Positions 41,220 through 50,647 are shown, numbered from the stretch's first letter. The stretch: 64,000 nucleotides of DNA from an uncultured Elusimicrobia bacterium (GCA_903867985.1 CAIPTO010000043.1:1-64000), one strand, 5' to 3'. Numbers and translations are program-made. Notes: generated by a model not told the origin, from the sequence alone.

Positions 41220-42059
41220 TTAAATTGACTTCGCTTTACGCCTGTCTTCTATGATCATCCAGGACCATATCTTTTTCTTTGTCCTGGTTTTGAAGCCCTT
41301 GGACGGCTGATTCCACGGAGAGCGCGGAACGTTATTGCCCTTGGAATGCCCTCTGCCTCCGCCGAGCGGATGGTCACAGGCGTTCATAGCGGCGCCGCGG
41401 ACGGTCGGCCGCACGCCGATGTGACGCTTGCGCCCGGCTTTGCCGAGAGTTATAGTGTTATGCTCAATATTTCCAACCTGGCCGATGGTGGCGAGACAGT
41501 TCTTAAGGACTTTGCGGATCTCGCCGGACGGCATCTTCAGGAGAGCGTAGTCTCCTTCCTTGGCCATAAGCTGAGCCTGGGTGCCGGCAGCGCGCACGAA
41601 CTGGGCGCCCTTGCCCGGGATCATCTCTATTGCGTGAACGAATGAACCTTCAGGGATATTGACCAGAGGAAGAGCGTTCCCGAGCCTGATTTCAGCCTTG
41701 GGGCCGCTCATCACTGTTGCACCGACTCCGAGCCCCAACGGGGCCGGTATATAACGCTTTTCGCCGTCCACGTAGAACAGCAGGGCGATGCGGGCGTTAC
41801 GATTGGGGTCATACTCTATAGCCGCGACCCGGGCGGGCACGCCGAACTTCTCGCGCTTAAAATCTATTGTGCGGTAGCTGCGTTTATGTCCGCCGCCATG
41901 ATGACGCACCATCACCATACCGGTGTTGTTGCGTCCGCCGTGCTTCCTGAGGCCGCGGGAGAGCTTTTTTTCCGGCACCGTTTTGGTGATGTCGGAAAAG
42001 TCGCTCATCTGCAGTGTCCTTCTGGACGGGGTATATGGTCTATATGATTTAACTGGCAT
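41220..42059 (-). CDS. rplB: 50S ribosomal protein L2
   Basis: [43 protein letters not shown]. Confidence 0.97.
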   Translation of the reverse strand: MPVKSYRPYTPSRRTLQMSDFSDITKTVPEKKLSRGLRKHGGRNNTGMVMVRHHGGGHKRSYRTIDFKREKFGVPARVAAIEYDPNRNARIALLFYVDGEKRYIPAPLGLGVGATVMSGPKAEIRLGNALPLVNIPEGSFVHAIEMIPGKGAQFVRAAGTQAQLMAKEGDYALLKMPSGEIRKVLKNCLATIGQVGNIEHNTITLGKAGRKRHIGVRPTVRGAAMNACDHPLGGGRGHSKGNNVPRSPWNQPSKGFKTRTKKKIWSWMIIEDRRKAKSI

Positions 42060-42160
42060 ATTCTATTCCTCTTTTATGCGATTCAAGATCCCGGATTAAA
42101 AATTGCAGGAAATAGCCTTCAATCTTTTTATATCCCTGAATACTTGGATCTTTAATCTTT

Positions 42161-42457
42161 CTATTTGGGCAGATCCGTCAGATCAATCTTCTGTCCGGCT
42201 TTCACCGTAACCACGGCTTTTTTCCAGTCAGACCGCCTGCCTTCGTAGCGGCCCACCTTGTGCATCTTGCCCATGAAAATCATGGTTCTGACTTTATCCA
42301 CTTTCACTTTGAACAGCGTCTCTACGGCCTTTTTTATATCCACCTTGTTGGCCTTGGCGTTCACTTTGAAAGTATAGCGGTTCTGCGCGTCCTTGATCGT
42401 GACGCTCTTCTCGCTTAATATCGGAGATACAAGCACTTCTGAAACTGGCCTGTTCAT
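42161..42457 (-). CDS. rplW: 50S ribosomal protein L23
   Basis: LVSPILSEKSVTIKDAQNRYTFKVNAKANKVDIKKAVE. Confidence 0.96.
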   Translation of the reverse strand: MNRPVSEVLVSPILSEKSVTIKDAQNRYTFKVNAKANKVDIKKAVETLFKVKVDKVRTMIFMGKMHKVGRYEGRRSDWKKAVVTVKAGQKIDLTDLPK

Positions 42458-43090
42458 TTAATCCTCCTTCTTGAGGTTGTTCACCAGCGCGGACATGCCT
42501 GCAACGGTAAATATCAGGCGGCCGTGATGAAGCACTTCGTAAGCGTTGAGATTTGCGGCAAGACTCCAGCCCGCGCCGGGGATGTTACGGGAGGCCTTAA
42601 GAAAGTTCTTCTCGGCCTTGTCCATAACAAAAAGTATCCGCTTACCGTCTAAAGCCAGGGTCTTATAAAGCTCGCTAAGGGCTTTAGTTTTGACTTCTTT
42701 GAGATCAAAGTTTTCCATCACAAGTATGGCGCCGTCCGCCTGCCTGGCTGAAAGAGCGTCGATGAGCGCGGCCTGCCGCTTGGTCACGGACATATCCTGC
42801 CTGTAGGAATGCGGCCTGGGTCCGAACACGATGCCGCCCTTTCTCCACACCGGAGAGCGCGTGCTGCCGGAGCGGGCGCGACCGGTGCCCTTCTGCTTCC
42901 AGGGCTTTCTGCCGCCGCCGGAAACTTCACCGCGGGTCTTAGTGGAGGCCGTGCCGCGATGCTTGTTGGCCAGATAGTACTTTACCGCTTCGTGCAGAAA
43001 GTAGGGGTCGGGTTTGACGGCGAAAAGGAATTCAGGCAGTTCAAACTTCCCCACTTCCTTGCCGCTAAAATTTAAGAGTTTGGTTTCCAT
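42458..43090 (-). CDS. rplD: 50S ribosomal protein L4
   Basis: RGTASTKTRGEVSGGGRKPWKQKGTGRARSGSTRSPVWRKGG. Confidence 0.97.
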   Translation of the reverse strand: METKLLNFSGKEVGKFELPEFLFAVKPDPYFLHEAVKYYLANKHRGTASTKTRGEVSGGGRKPWKQKGTGRARSGSTRSPVWRKGGIVFGPRPHSYRQDMSVTKRQAALIDALSARQADGAILVMENFDLKEVKTKALSELYKTLALDGKRILFVMDKAEKNFLKASRNIPGAGWSLAANLNAYEVLHHGRLIFTVAGMSALVNNLKKED

Positions 43091-43103
43091 ATTTCACGCT
43101 TCC

Positions 43104-43895
43104 TTATTTTTTTATGGCCTTTTTGGGAGCCGTTTTCGCCGCCGCGGCCTTCGCCTTCGCCTTCGCGCTGATAACAGCGGGCTTGGGCACAGCCTTCACG
43201 GTCCTGACAATGTACACAAGACAACCCTTGGCTCCGGGCACGCTGCCGTTAAGGAGTATAAGGTTCTCTTCGGGGATGATCTTCATGACTTTCAGCTTCA
43301 TCATGCTCACGGTATCCATACCCATGTGACCGGCCATGCGCTGGCCGGGAAGAACGCGGCCCAGAGATCTTCTGGAAGCCAAGGACCCCGGGGCCCTTTC
43401 CCTGTCTGAGGCGCCGTGTGAGGCGGGGCCGCCGCTGAAATTGTGCCGTTTCATGCCGCCGGCGAAGCCTTTGCCCTTGGAAACGCCCTGAACGTCAACA
43501 TATTCTCCGGCTACGAAGCGGGCGGCCACGGTAGCCATCTGCCCGTCTTTCACTCCGTCAATGTTATCCAGACGAAACTCTTTCATATGGCGGATGGGGG
43601 TGATGCCGAGTTTGGTGAAAATTCCTTTGGCGGCATTATCGGTATGTTTGTCCTTGCGATGGCCGAAACCGAGACATACGGCGGTATAACCATCCCTCTC
43701 TTTGGTCCGGGTGCGGACCACGCGGCAAGGGCCGGCTTCAACCACAGAGACGCCGTGAAGCTCGCCTTTTTCGTCGAACATCTGCGTCATGCCGACCTTT
43801 TTGCCGATTATTATTTTGAGCGCGGCAGGCATTTCCTCGGGCTGGGCCTGAGGAGCGGTCTGGGGCTGTTCTGGATTTTTATTTTCTTCTGTCAT
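43104..43895 (-). CDS. rplC: 50S ribosomal protein L3
   Basis: IIGKKVGMTQMFDEKGELHGVSVVEAGPC; start placed at MTEENKN. Confidence 0.96.
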   Translation of the reverse strand: MTEENKNPEQPQTAPQAQPEEMPAALKIIIGKKVGMTQMFDEKGELHGVSVVEAGPCRVVRTRTKERDGYTAVCLGFGHRKDKHTDNAAKGIFTKLGITPIRHMKEFRLDNIDGVKDGQMATVAARFVAGEYVDVQGVSKGKGFAGGMKRHNFSGGPASHGASDRERAPGSLASRRSLGRVLPGQRMAGHMGMDTVSMMKLKVMKIIPEENLILLNGSVPGAKGCLVYIVRTVKAVPKPAVISAKAKAKAAAAKTAPKKAIKK

Positions 43896-44252
43896 ACGAT
43901 TACCTCTTAATTTGTGACCGCGCGTAGTATCCGCCGCGGCGCGCACTTCTTAAAATAGGCCGTCTGATAGACACCGTCTCTTAAACGGCACCTAAGCGAG
44001 TATTAGCAAACAAGCATTCCGTAGCCCGGAGGCTTACGGGAAAGAGTTCGCACATCAGTTGTTTTCGTTTTTATCTTATTCGTCCGCAGGCAGAGGGAAT
44101 TAAGGCCGCCCCGCCTATAGGACCGACCGTCCGTATTCCGAAGAACGCGACAGCCGATATTATAAAAACTAACCTTTTTCCGCCGGAGGCGGACCCGCCG
44201 CACAATCTTGGCGGGCAAAACTTCAATAAAGGTTTTTTGGAACTACGGGATT

Positions 44253-44291
44253 ATTGTAACAAAATATCTTTTGAGAGTCAAAAGATATTTT
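44253..44291 (-). promoter_or_regulatory. Ribosomal-protein operon promoter (TTGACT-17-TACAAT) overlapped by a 31-bp perfect palindrome (44261-44291)
   Basis: -35 at 44281-44276, -10 at 44258-44253 on the minus strand; aaaatatcttttga-gag-tcaaaagatatttt. Confidence 0.75.
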
Positions 44292-44349
44292 ATGCGCGGC
44301 ACTTGTGGGTCAAAGCCGGGGGCATGATTTGGCTGAAGCAGCGGAGGGA

Positions 44350-44553
44350 TTACGGATTCACGGATTTTTTATCGGCGCAAACCTTTTTTTTATACTCCAC
44401 GGCCTTATCCACAACTTCCTGCACCGAATCCTTTACAAGAAACCGGTTTCCGGTAGAGAGATTAATAACAGTATCCGGCGTCGCTTCCACGCTTTCTATC
44501 AGTTCGGCGTTAATGATTATTTCGGCGCCGTTCAATTTGTGAAGTTTTATCAC
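44350..44553 (-). CDS. FlbD-family protein
   Basis: MIKLHKLNGAEIIINAELIESVEATPDTVINLSTGNRFLVKDSVQEVVDKAVEYK. Confidence 0.8.
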   Translation of the reverse strand: MIKLHKLNGAEIIINAELIESVEATPDTVINLSTGNRFLVKDSVQEVVDKAVEYKKKVCADKKSVNP

Positions 44554-44646
44554 CTTTCCGCCTCCCGGCGCTTTTTGCCCCCTCGCGGGATGGCATACAC
44601 TGCATTATAATTAATTATACCTTATGTTCCTGCATGGAAGTCGGGC

Positions 44647-46911
44647 CTACTTCACCTCTTTTTTCCCTTTCAGCGCCCACTTCATCCGCTCAGAGAACGA
44701 TTTTTCCATAAGCCGATACCTTTCCAGCTCCGCGGAAACAGCATTGATGCGGGCCTGGTAAGCTTGCGCGGCCCCGGACGCCTCTTCTCTTAAAGCGATC
44801 TCCACCTGCTTCTCCGCCTCTATCCGGCGGACAGAATCCTGAAGCTGCAGATCAAGCTGCTGCGTCTGCTGCTTGAGCAGCATAAGCTCGGACTCCAGCC
44901 GCACACGGTTACCGCTTTCGGTCTTAAAATCCCGCACAACCCCGGCAAGTTCCGCTTCACGTGAAAGTTTAGAGGCCAGCGCCGCGTCCAACTGAGCCTT
45001 GACCGAAGAATACTCGGCACCGAGGCGTGAAAACTCTGTACCCAGTCGCGCACGATCGGCCTCCATGGCGGCAAAACGCCTCTCATAGTCGGCCCTTACG
45101 GCCAGCAGTGAATTTAACTGCGCCTCCAGACGTTTGTAATTTTCAGCCATGGACACATTGGAGTCCGCGTATTCTTTCCGGATGCGGGCCAGCTTTTCCT
45201 CGAAGCCGCGGGCCTCCTCGGTCAGCCGTCCGACCGCCACCTCCAGGGCCACCTTGTCATCCTCCGCCTGAGTCCTGGCGGCCTTGAGCCGCACCAGCTC
45301 ATACGCGTATTCCTGCTCCAGCTCCCGCTTAACCCCGGCGCGTATATCGTTGACGCCGGCTTCATACTTGGCGCGCATGTCCAGATTGCTGTTTTCCAGA
45401 TCTGCCGCGGACGAGGCCTTGACCCTGGCCAGCTCTTCCTGATGCTTTTTATTGCCAGCCAGCATCTCCTCCTGATGCCTTTTACCGGCGGCAAGCAGCT
45501 CTTCCTGATTCTTTTTACCGATAGCCAGCAGCTCTTCCTGATGGCTGCGCTGCAGGTCCGCCAGGCGCTGCGCGTGTCCGCCCGCGAATTCGGCTGCGTA
45601 ATCGTTTTTAAATTTCTGGATATCTGCCTGATATTTTTTCATCAGGCTCTCTATCTCCGCCTGGTGCGAAGCGCTCATCGCCCCCATCTCGGATTTCAGC
45701 TTTTTTACGTCCTCGATGCCGGACGCCATGGCCTGAGCCATCTGCATCTTCTCCATGCGCAGAGATTGCCGCTCTTTTTCCAGCACCGCGTTAATAGCCT
45801 GCACCCTGGAAACAAAACCTTTAATCCTGACCAGCTCCGACATGGCGCGGACCTTCTCCCCCGTTACATCGGCCACGGCCTTCTCTTTTTCCTGCAGGGC
45901 AAATTCGTAGCGGATCTGGAGCTTGCGGAGTTCCTCATCCTTTTCGGCGTTTTTGCGATCTGAGATAGCGCCGATTTCGGACTGCAGGCTGCCGATCTCC
46001 TTGCGCATCTTGTCCATTTCAAAACGGAACTTTTCGTCAGCCAGCTTGCACTCGTTGCGCGCGCTTTCCTCGCGGGCGCGCAGGCCGGCGTTCTCAGCCC
46101 TCATATCCGAAAATTCCCGCTCGCGCTCAGGAATATTTTTTATATAAGACTCAATAGAGGCTTTCTCGCGGTCAATCTTGGCCACATCGTCCCGGAGTTT
46201 GGTTATCTCTCTGGCCTGCATTTCTTTTTCCATGGCCGCGCGGCGGAATTCGTCCTCAACCTCTCTTAATTTTTCAGCGCTGGACTTAAACGATCTGACT
46301 TCATCCTCTTTCTGGGAAATGGTCTTCTGCCACTGCGCTTTTTCCTCAAGCCAGCGGCGCTCCATCTCCTGAAGCCGGTAAATAAAATGGCCCTCAACGT
46401 CCTTGGATTGGGTTTCGCGTTCCTGTATCTGCCCCTTCAAAGTCTGCATCCAGGTCTCGCGCTCGGAAACCAGCCGTGTTTCCAGGTCCTTCACTTTGGA
46501 TTTAAGCGTAAGGCGCTCTTCTTGCACTTCCTGCTCGCGCCGGTCGCGGCGCAGCTTATCCTGTATGTCCTTCAGCGAAGATTCAACCTTGGATGAAAGC
46601 GCCTCATCCTGCTGGTTCTTTAAAGTGGCCAGAAGTGCTTTCTCTTTTTCCTGGGATACGATCTTCTCCATCTCGGTTATTTTTTTCTCAAGCCTGTCCT
46701 TTTCCTCTTTCATTCTGGCGGACTCTTCGGACAGCGTGTTCCTCTGAAAATTCTGGGGCGGATTAGGAGCAGAAAAGTTCTGTGGCTGAGATGAGGCGGA
46801 TGCCTCCCCGCCCTGCAGCTGCGGGAGCAGGGGAGAATAGTGATTAACGCCCTCCGGAGGCGTCGGCGGAGAACTCATTTTTTCCTTCTGCTTGTTATCT
46901 TTGTCTTCCAT
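44647..46911 (-). CDS. Large coiled-coil protein with 11-aa tandem repeats
   Basis: Long Glu/Lys/Arg-rich heptads; HQEELLAIGKKNQEELLAAGKRHQEEMLAGNKKHQEEL. Confidence 0.8.
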   Translation of the reverse strand: MEDKDNKQKEKMSSPPTPPEGVNHYSPLLPQLQGGEASASSQPQNFSAPNPPQNFQRNTLSEESARMKEEKDRLEKKITEMEKIVSQEKEKALLATLKNQQDEALSSKVESSLKDIQDKLRRDRREQEVQEERLTLKSKVKDLETRLVSERETWMQTLKGQIQERETQSKDVEGHFIYRLQEMERRWLEEKAQWQKTISQKEDEVRSFKSSAEKLREVEDEFRRAAMEKEMQAREITKLRDDVAKIDREKASIESYIKNIPEREREFSDMRAENAGLRAREESARNECKLADEKFRFEMDKMRKEIGSLQSEIGAISDRKNAEKDEELRKLQIRYEFALQEKEKAVADVTGEKVRAMSELVRIKGFVSRVQAINAVLEKERQSLRMEKMQMAQAMASGIEDVKKLKSEMGAMSASHQAEIESLMKKYQADIQKFKNDYAAEFAGGHAQRLADLQRSHQEELLAIGKKNQEELLAAGKRHQEEMLAGNKKHQEELARVKASSAADLENSNLDMRAKYEAGVNDIRAGVKRELEQEYAYELVRLKAARTQAEDDKVALEVAVGRLTEEARGFEEKLARIRKEYADSNVSMAENYKRLEAQLNSLLAVRADYERRFAAMEADRARLGTEFSRLGAEYSSVKAQLDAALASKLSREAELAGVVRDFKTESGNRVRLESELMLLKQQTQQLDLQLQDSVRRIEAEKQVEIALREEASGAAQAYQARINAVSAELERYRLMEKSFSERMKWALKGKKEVK

Positions 46912-47111
46912 ATACTGTTCCTTAATATGCCCGGTCCGCGTTTTAATCTTCACAATATTCTAGAAGTTGCTGATTTCCTTTTAGTTAAGGAATTGTTAAC
47001 AGGCTGTTTAAGTAAGCTACATATGCCATAAGCTATACGCCGTAGGCCGTAAGCGGGACTCTTATACGGTGAAATTGGAGACCTTAGGAGCCTGGCCGAA
47101 TTATTACAAAT

Positions 47112-47305
47112 AAAAAAGCCGCTTCCGCTTTCCTCGCGGACCCATGCCCGGAAGATAACTGAAACGGCCAACCTGAATTGTCCCGTTAGGGGCGCACCGG
47201 ACACTCCTAGCGCACCGCAACCGCACTACACTACGCCTACGCGTTTCCGACTGACTCTGCCGCGCTCCTAACGGGACACACACTGCACTACCCGCCGCAC
47301 TTCTC
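47112..47305 (-). ncRNA. Candidate ~190-nt structured small RNA
   Basis: TTGACA-16-tgcTATAAT promoter; 17-nt inverted arms tgtcccgttaggagcgc/gcgcccctaacgggaca; terminal hairpin followed by UUUUUU; no coding potential. Confidence 0.6.
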
Positions 47306-47311
47306 CGTTAT

Positions 47312-47339
47312 ATTATAGCAGATTTACAAAAATTGTCAA
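47312..47339 (-). promoter_or_regulatory. Consensus sigma70-type promoter TTGACA-16-TATAAT with extended -10 (TGC)
   Basis: Read on the minus strand; -35 overlaps the stop codon of the S41-like gene. Confidence 0.8.
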
Positions 47340-48508
47340 GGGCGACCCATTGCCTTGTCAAGGGGCGGTCTGGCGCCGACGACAACACTCCCTGCTTTTG
47401 CGTATACGGGGTCGATCATAAGCGCTGTTTCGCTGGCTGAAATCCAGGCCCTCCTGAGTTCCTCCGCCTGGGCGCCGGCAAGCTCTACTTTAAAATCCGG
47501 CTCTACGCCTTTCCCCTCCAGGGCTGCGCCTGAAGGAGGAAACATCCTTGCCACGGTAAGCCTGAGCCCCTTGCCGCCGGCCCCGAGTCTGAATGTTTTT
47601 TGCAGGGAGACTCCGCCCCGCGTAGTCTCGCCTATAACTTGCGCGCCGCGCAGCTCCCGCAGAGCCTGCGCGAAAACTTCAGCCGCCATAGCGGTCCCCG
47701 AATTAACAAGCACAACCGACCGCAGGGCCGCGAAAGCCCCCCCACCCTGAGCCTCAAATAGCCGGCGGTAGCCTTTATGCCTGGACTTTATCTCAAGAAC
47801 CGGCCCCGCCCTGGCCGTCAGGGTCTTAAGCAGAGCGGCCGCCTCATCCGGCACGCCGCCGGCGGAATCCCTGAGATCAAATATCACTTTTTTCGCGCCC
47901 AAGCCGGACAAAGCGTCCAGCCCGGTGATAACCGCAGAACTTGAACCCGCGGAAAACATCCTTATCCTGATAAAAGCGGTAGCCGTGGCAGGATCGTAAA
48001 AGCCGAATATCGGCGGGGAATAAAAAATTTTCTTTTCAATATCCGCCACGATCACACCGGAACCTTTAGGCGTCCGCCGCTCCACTTTCAGCCTGAACCC
48101 TTTGTCCGCGCGCGCCAAACCAAAAACCGAGCCGGAACTGGCCACAACCCCGTTCACTTCAAGCACCCTGTCTCCGTCCCGCAAACCGGCTGCCAGGCCG
48201 GGAGACCCACGGAACACCTTGATCAGATAGAAAGCGCCGCCCCGCTCATTCAGCAGCAGACCCGAAGAGATTCCTGCCGCGCCGGGCAATTCTTTTATTT
48301 TTTTCCTGGCCGCTACGACTTCGGCGTGACGGTCCAGAAGCTTGAGGCCATCCGCGCCTTTGGACTGCAATAACTCCCGCACCCTCTGCGGGGAGTATTC
48401 TTCATAGCTATGCGCCTCAAACACATTAATAATGCTCGGGGTCAGATCTTTATCGGCGCAGGCCGCGATAAAAAAAAGTATCACGGGTAGAAAAATTTTC
48501 TTCATCAT
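47336..48508 (-). CDS. S41-family (C-terminal processing) peptidase homologue, predicted lipoprotein, catalytic residues apparently lost
   Basis: PDZ-like GSPGLAAGLRDGDRVLEVNG; KVIFDLRDSAGG; LVNSGTAMAAEVFAQAL; VIGETTRGGVSLQ. Confidence 0.8.
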   Translation of the reverse strand: MMKKIFLPVILFFIAACADKDLTPSIINVFEAHSYEEYSPQRVRELLQSKGADGLKLLDRHAEVVAARKKIKELPGAAGISSGLLLNERGGAFYLIKVFRGSPGLAAGLRDGDRVLEVNGVVASSGSVFGLARADKGFRLKVERRTPKGSGVIVADIEKKIFYSPPIFGFYDPATATAFIRIRMFSAGSSSAVITGLDALSGLGAKKVIFDLRDSAGGVPDEAAALLKTLTARAGPVLEIKSRHKGYRRLFEAQGGGAFAALRSVVLVNSGTAMAAEVFAQALRELRGAQVIGETTRGGVSLQKTFRLGAGGKGLRLTVARMFPPSGAALEGKGVEPDFKVELAGAQAEELRRAWISASETALMIDPVYAKAGSVVVGARPPLDKAMGRP

Positions 48509-48544
48509 ACGCTCCAGAAATCAAACCCGGTCCGGAAATATTCT

Positions 48545-49855
48545 CTACGCCGGCAATGTGCCAGTGGTGTTGGCCGGGAAATCCCCGACCGGCGCGCCGT
48601 CATAAAGCCCGGCGCCGCAGGGATCATCCGGCAGGAACGGCCCGTACATGGGACACGATTGACCATTTGCAGAATTGGCAGGCAGACAGGAGCAGGGCGA
48701 CTGCGGCGTGCAGCCGCATTCCGCACCGTAACCTTCGGTCGCGACATAATCCTCCACCCCGATGTCCTGCAAGGTCTGAGCGTCATCAGGGTTGGAAAAA
48801 GTGCTGAAATCACTGTTTCCCGGATCCGTGGCAGTCTGTCCAGTATCGGCGGCGGGGTTATCGCCCGAATTCCCTGACCCCGTGAACGGGCCAAGCGGAG
48901 TGAACAACGCCTTAGCCAGGTCTCTGCCCTCTTTTTTATCCTGGTAGTCTTTATCTTCTTCCAGCGATTCTTTGGTGCCTTCTTTATCCAGCTCCGGCTT
49001 GCCCACGCTGGACACTCCGAGCGACTTGGCATCGGTAGCATCCATATTCTGATCTCTGAGGAAGTTGGGAATGGAACCGGGATTCACGCGGTCCAGCTTG
49101 GCCTTCACCTTCTCATCGTACTCCAGCGAGAGCTCCGCGTCGTGGTTGGCGTCAAAGGCTTTGGCTATCCAGCTTTTAGCCGAGTCCTGGGAGGCCAGCC
49201 GCGCCCCGTAAAGATTCGCCTTGAAAGCGCTTTTCAGCGCCTCCATCACGGAGATCTTCGGCCCTTTTGCGAGACCGCCGCCGGGCGCGCCGCTTTTAGA
49301 CTGTGCGGTCGCGGCCGAAACACTTCCTCTCGTTTCTTCCGGCCTGAGCGCCATCGCTTTGGAGGCCTGGCCTCCACTCATCTGGCCGAGATGTATCGCC
49401 CTGACATTAAGCCTGTAGGCGAGCCCGGAGCCCTGAGCCGGGGAAGGCGACGCGGAACCGCCGCCGGAAGCAGAATTAAAATTTCCACCCCCGGCGACGC
49501 CGGATTTACCTGAGACAGGGAGGGCCGCAACGGCGGAATTACCCATAAGTTCTTTTTGAAGCGCGGGGTCAGCCTTAGCGAATTCCTCTTCCGAAGCGAA
49601 AAATCCTTCTTCCTTTTCAGCTTTGGCCGCAGAGCCTTCCCTGTAGGGCGCGCTATTGGCGCTAAGAGAATTGTAGCTGCCGCCGCCCGCAAGCTTATTG
49701 GCGGCGTTTTTCATGGTAAACCAGGCAACAAACCCGCCCGCCACAAGAAATGCCAGTACCAGCGCAGTGCCCAGCCATTTATAATTCCTGATATTTTTTA
49801 AACCGGGGGAAAAAATCCAAAAACCGCCTCGTTCCTCATCCTCTTCGGAAGCCAT
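48545..49855 (-). CDS. Hypothetical membrane-anchored protein, low-complexity linker, Cys-rich C-terminus
   Basis: One TM near the N-terminus; GYGAECGCTPQSPCSCLPANSANGQSCPMYGPFLPDDPCG. Confidence 0.6.
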   Translation of the reverse strand: MASEEDEERGGFWIFSPGLKNIRNYKWLGTALVLAFLVAGGFVAWFTMKNAANKLAGGGSYNSLSANSAPYREGSAAKAEKEEGFFASEEEFAKADPALQKELMGNSAVAALPVSGKSGVAGGGNFNSASGGGSASPSPAQGSGLAYRLNVRAIHLGQMSGGQASKAMALRPEETRGSVSAATAQSKSGAPGGGLAKGPKISVMEALKSAFKANLYGARLASQDSAKSWIAKAFDANHDAELSLEYDEKVKAKLDRVNPGSIPNFLRDQNMDATDAKSLGVSSVGKPELDKEGTKESLEEDKDYQDKKEGRDLAKALFTPLGPFTGSGNSGDNPAADTGQTATDPGNSDFSTFSNPDDAQTLQDIGVEDYVATEGYGAECGCTPQSPCSCLPANSANGQSCPMYGPFLPDDPCGAGLYDGAPVGDFPANTTGTLPA

Positions 49856-49957
49856 ATCTCCTCCGCCTCATCCCGGATTACAAAAAAACAATCTGAGTCT
49901 GGAGACTAATACATAACTATATTATCCCCACGGCCCATTTAAAAATATTTCGCTTAT

Positions 49958-49986
49958 GTTATAGCAGAGAAACCAGTTAGTTTCAA
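49958..49986 (-). promoter_or_regulatory. Predicted promoter TTGAAA-17-TATAAC
   Basis: Upstream of the 48545-49855 gene; similar to the flp-like gene promoter. Confidence 0.6.
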
Positions 49987-50044
49987 GGTCTAATACAATG
50001 CGACGATGGTCACAAAATATCGTCCGGGTTACAGAGGAACCCTA

Positions 50045-50647
50045 TTATTTTCCAATGCCCGGCAGCACAAATTGTATCGGCCGGTCGCGATTCGGAACAT
50101 ACTTGATCACTTCCAGCTGTTTTCCGCCGCTGCACAGGTAATCGTAACCGTTATTACAGGCGGCACCGTACGGAGCGGCACAGACCACCTGCCTGGGATA
50201 TTTACACAACATATTGATCCCGGCCGGATCCGTCTCAACAGTCAAAGTTACAACATTCCAGACCTGGGTCCGCACGATCTCCAGCTTAAGCGTGCGCAGA
50301 TTAAGGAATTTTTTAACCGAGGGTGTGTCAAAACCGACATAGCCTCTGACCTTATCCTCTATATCCCTTCTAAGCCAGGGATCGTCCCAATTGGCGGCGA
50401 ACTCGGCGCTAAGATGGGACTCCAGCTGCCAGCGACGGGCGGCGTAATAAGAACCTATCTCCATCTTCTGCACAAGCACCAACAGGGCGAACATCTTGGC
50501 CGTAATGAACACCACCAGCATGAAAAGCGGGAACAGCAGGACAACTTCGGTCATGGCTTGTCCTTTCCTGCGGGGCCGGAAAGGACGCCATAGGCCGTAG
50601 GCCGTATGCTTTAAGCTTGTTATGATTTCGGATAATTTCATCTGCAT
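50045..50647 (-). CDS. TadE-like pilus assembly protein with prepilin-type leader
   Basis: GLWRPFRPRRKGQAMTEVVLLFPLFMLVVFITAKMFALL. Confidence 0.75.
   Translation of the reverse strand: MQMKLSEIITSLKHTAYGLWRPFRPRRKGQAMTEVVLLFPLFMLVVFITAKMFALLVLVQKMEIGSYYAARRWQLESHLSAEFAANWDDPWLRRDIEDKVRGYVGFDTPSVKKFLNLRTLKLEIVRTQVWNVVTLTVETDPAGINMLCKYPRQVVCAAPYGAACNNGYDYLCSGGKQLEVIKYVPNRDRPIQFVLPGIGK

Noticed and set aside
44003-44218. 71-aa minus-strand ORF upstream of rplC as a possible S10
   Set aside because: Sequence does not resemble S10 and lies in the predicted structured leader.
47112-47305. Assigning the candidate ncRNA to SRP RNA, tmRNA or RNase P RNA
   Set aside because: Diagnostic conserved segments of those RNAs were not found by eye.
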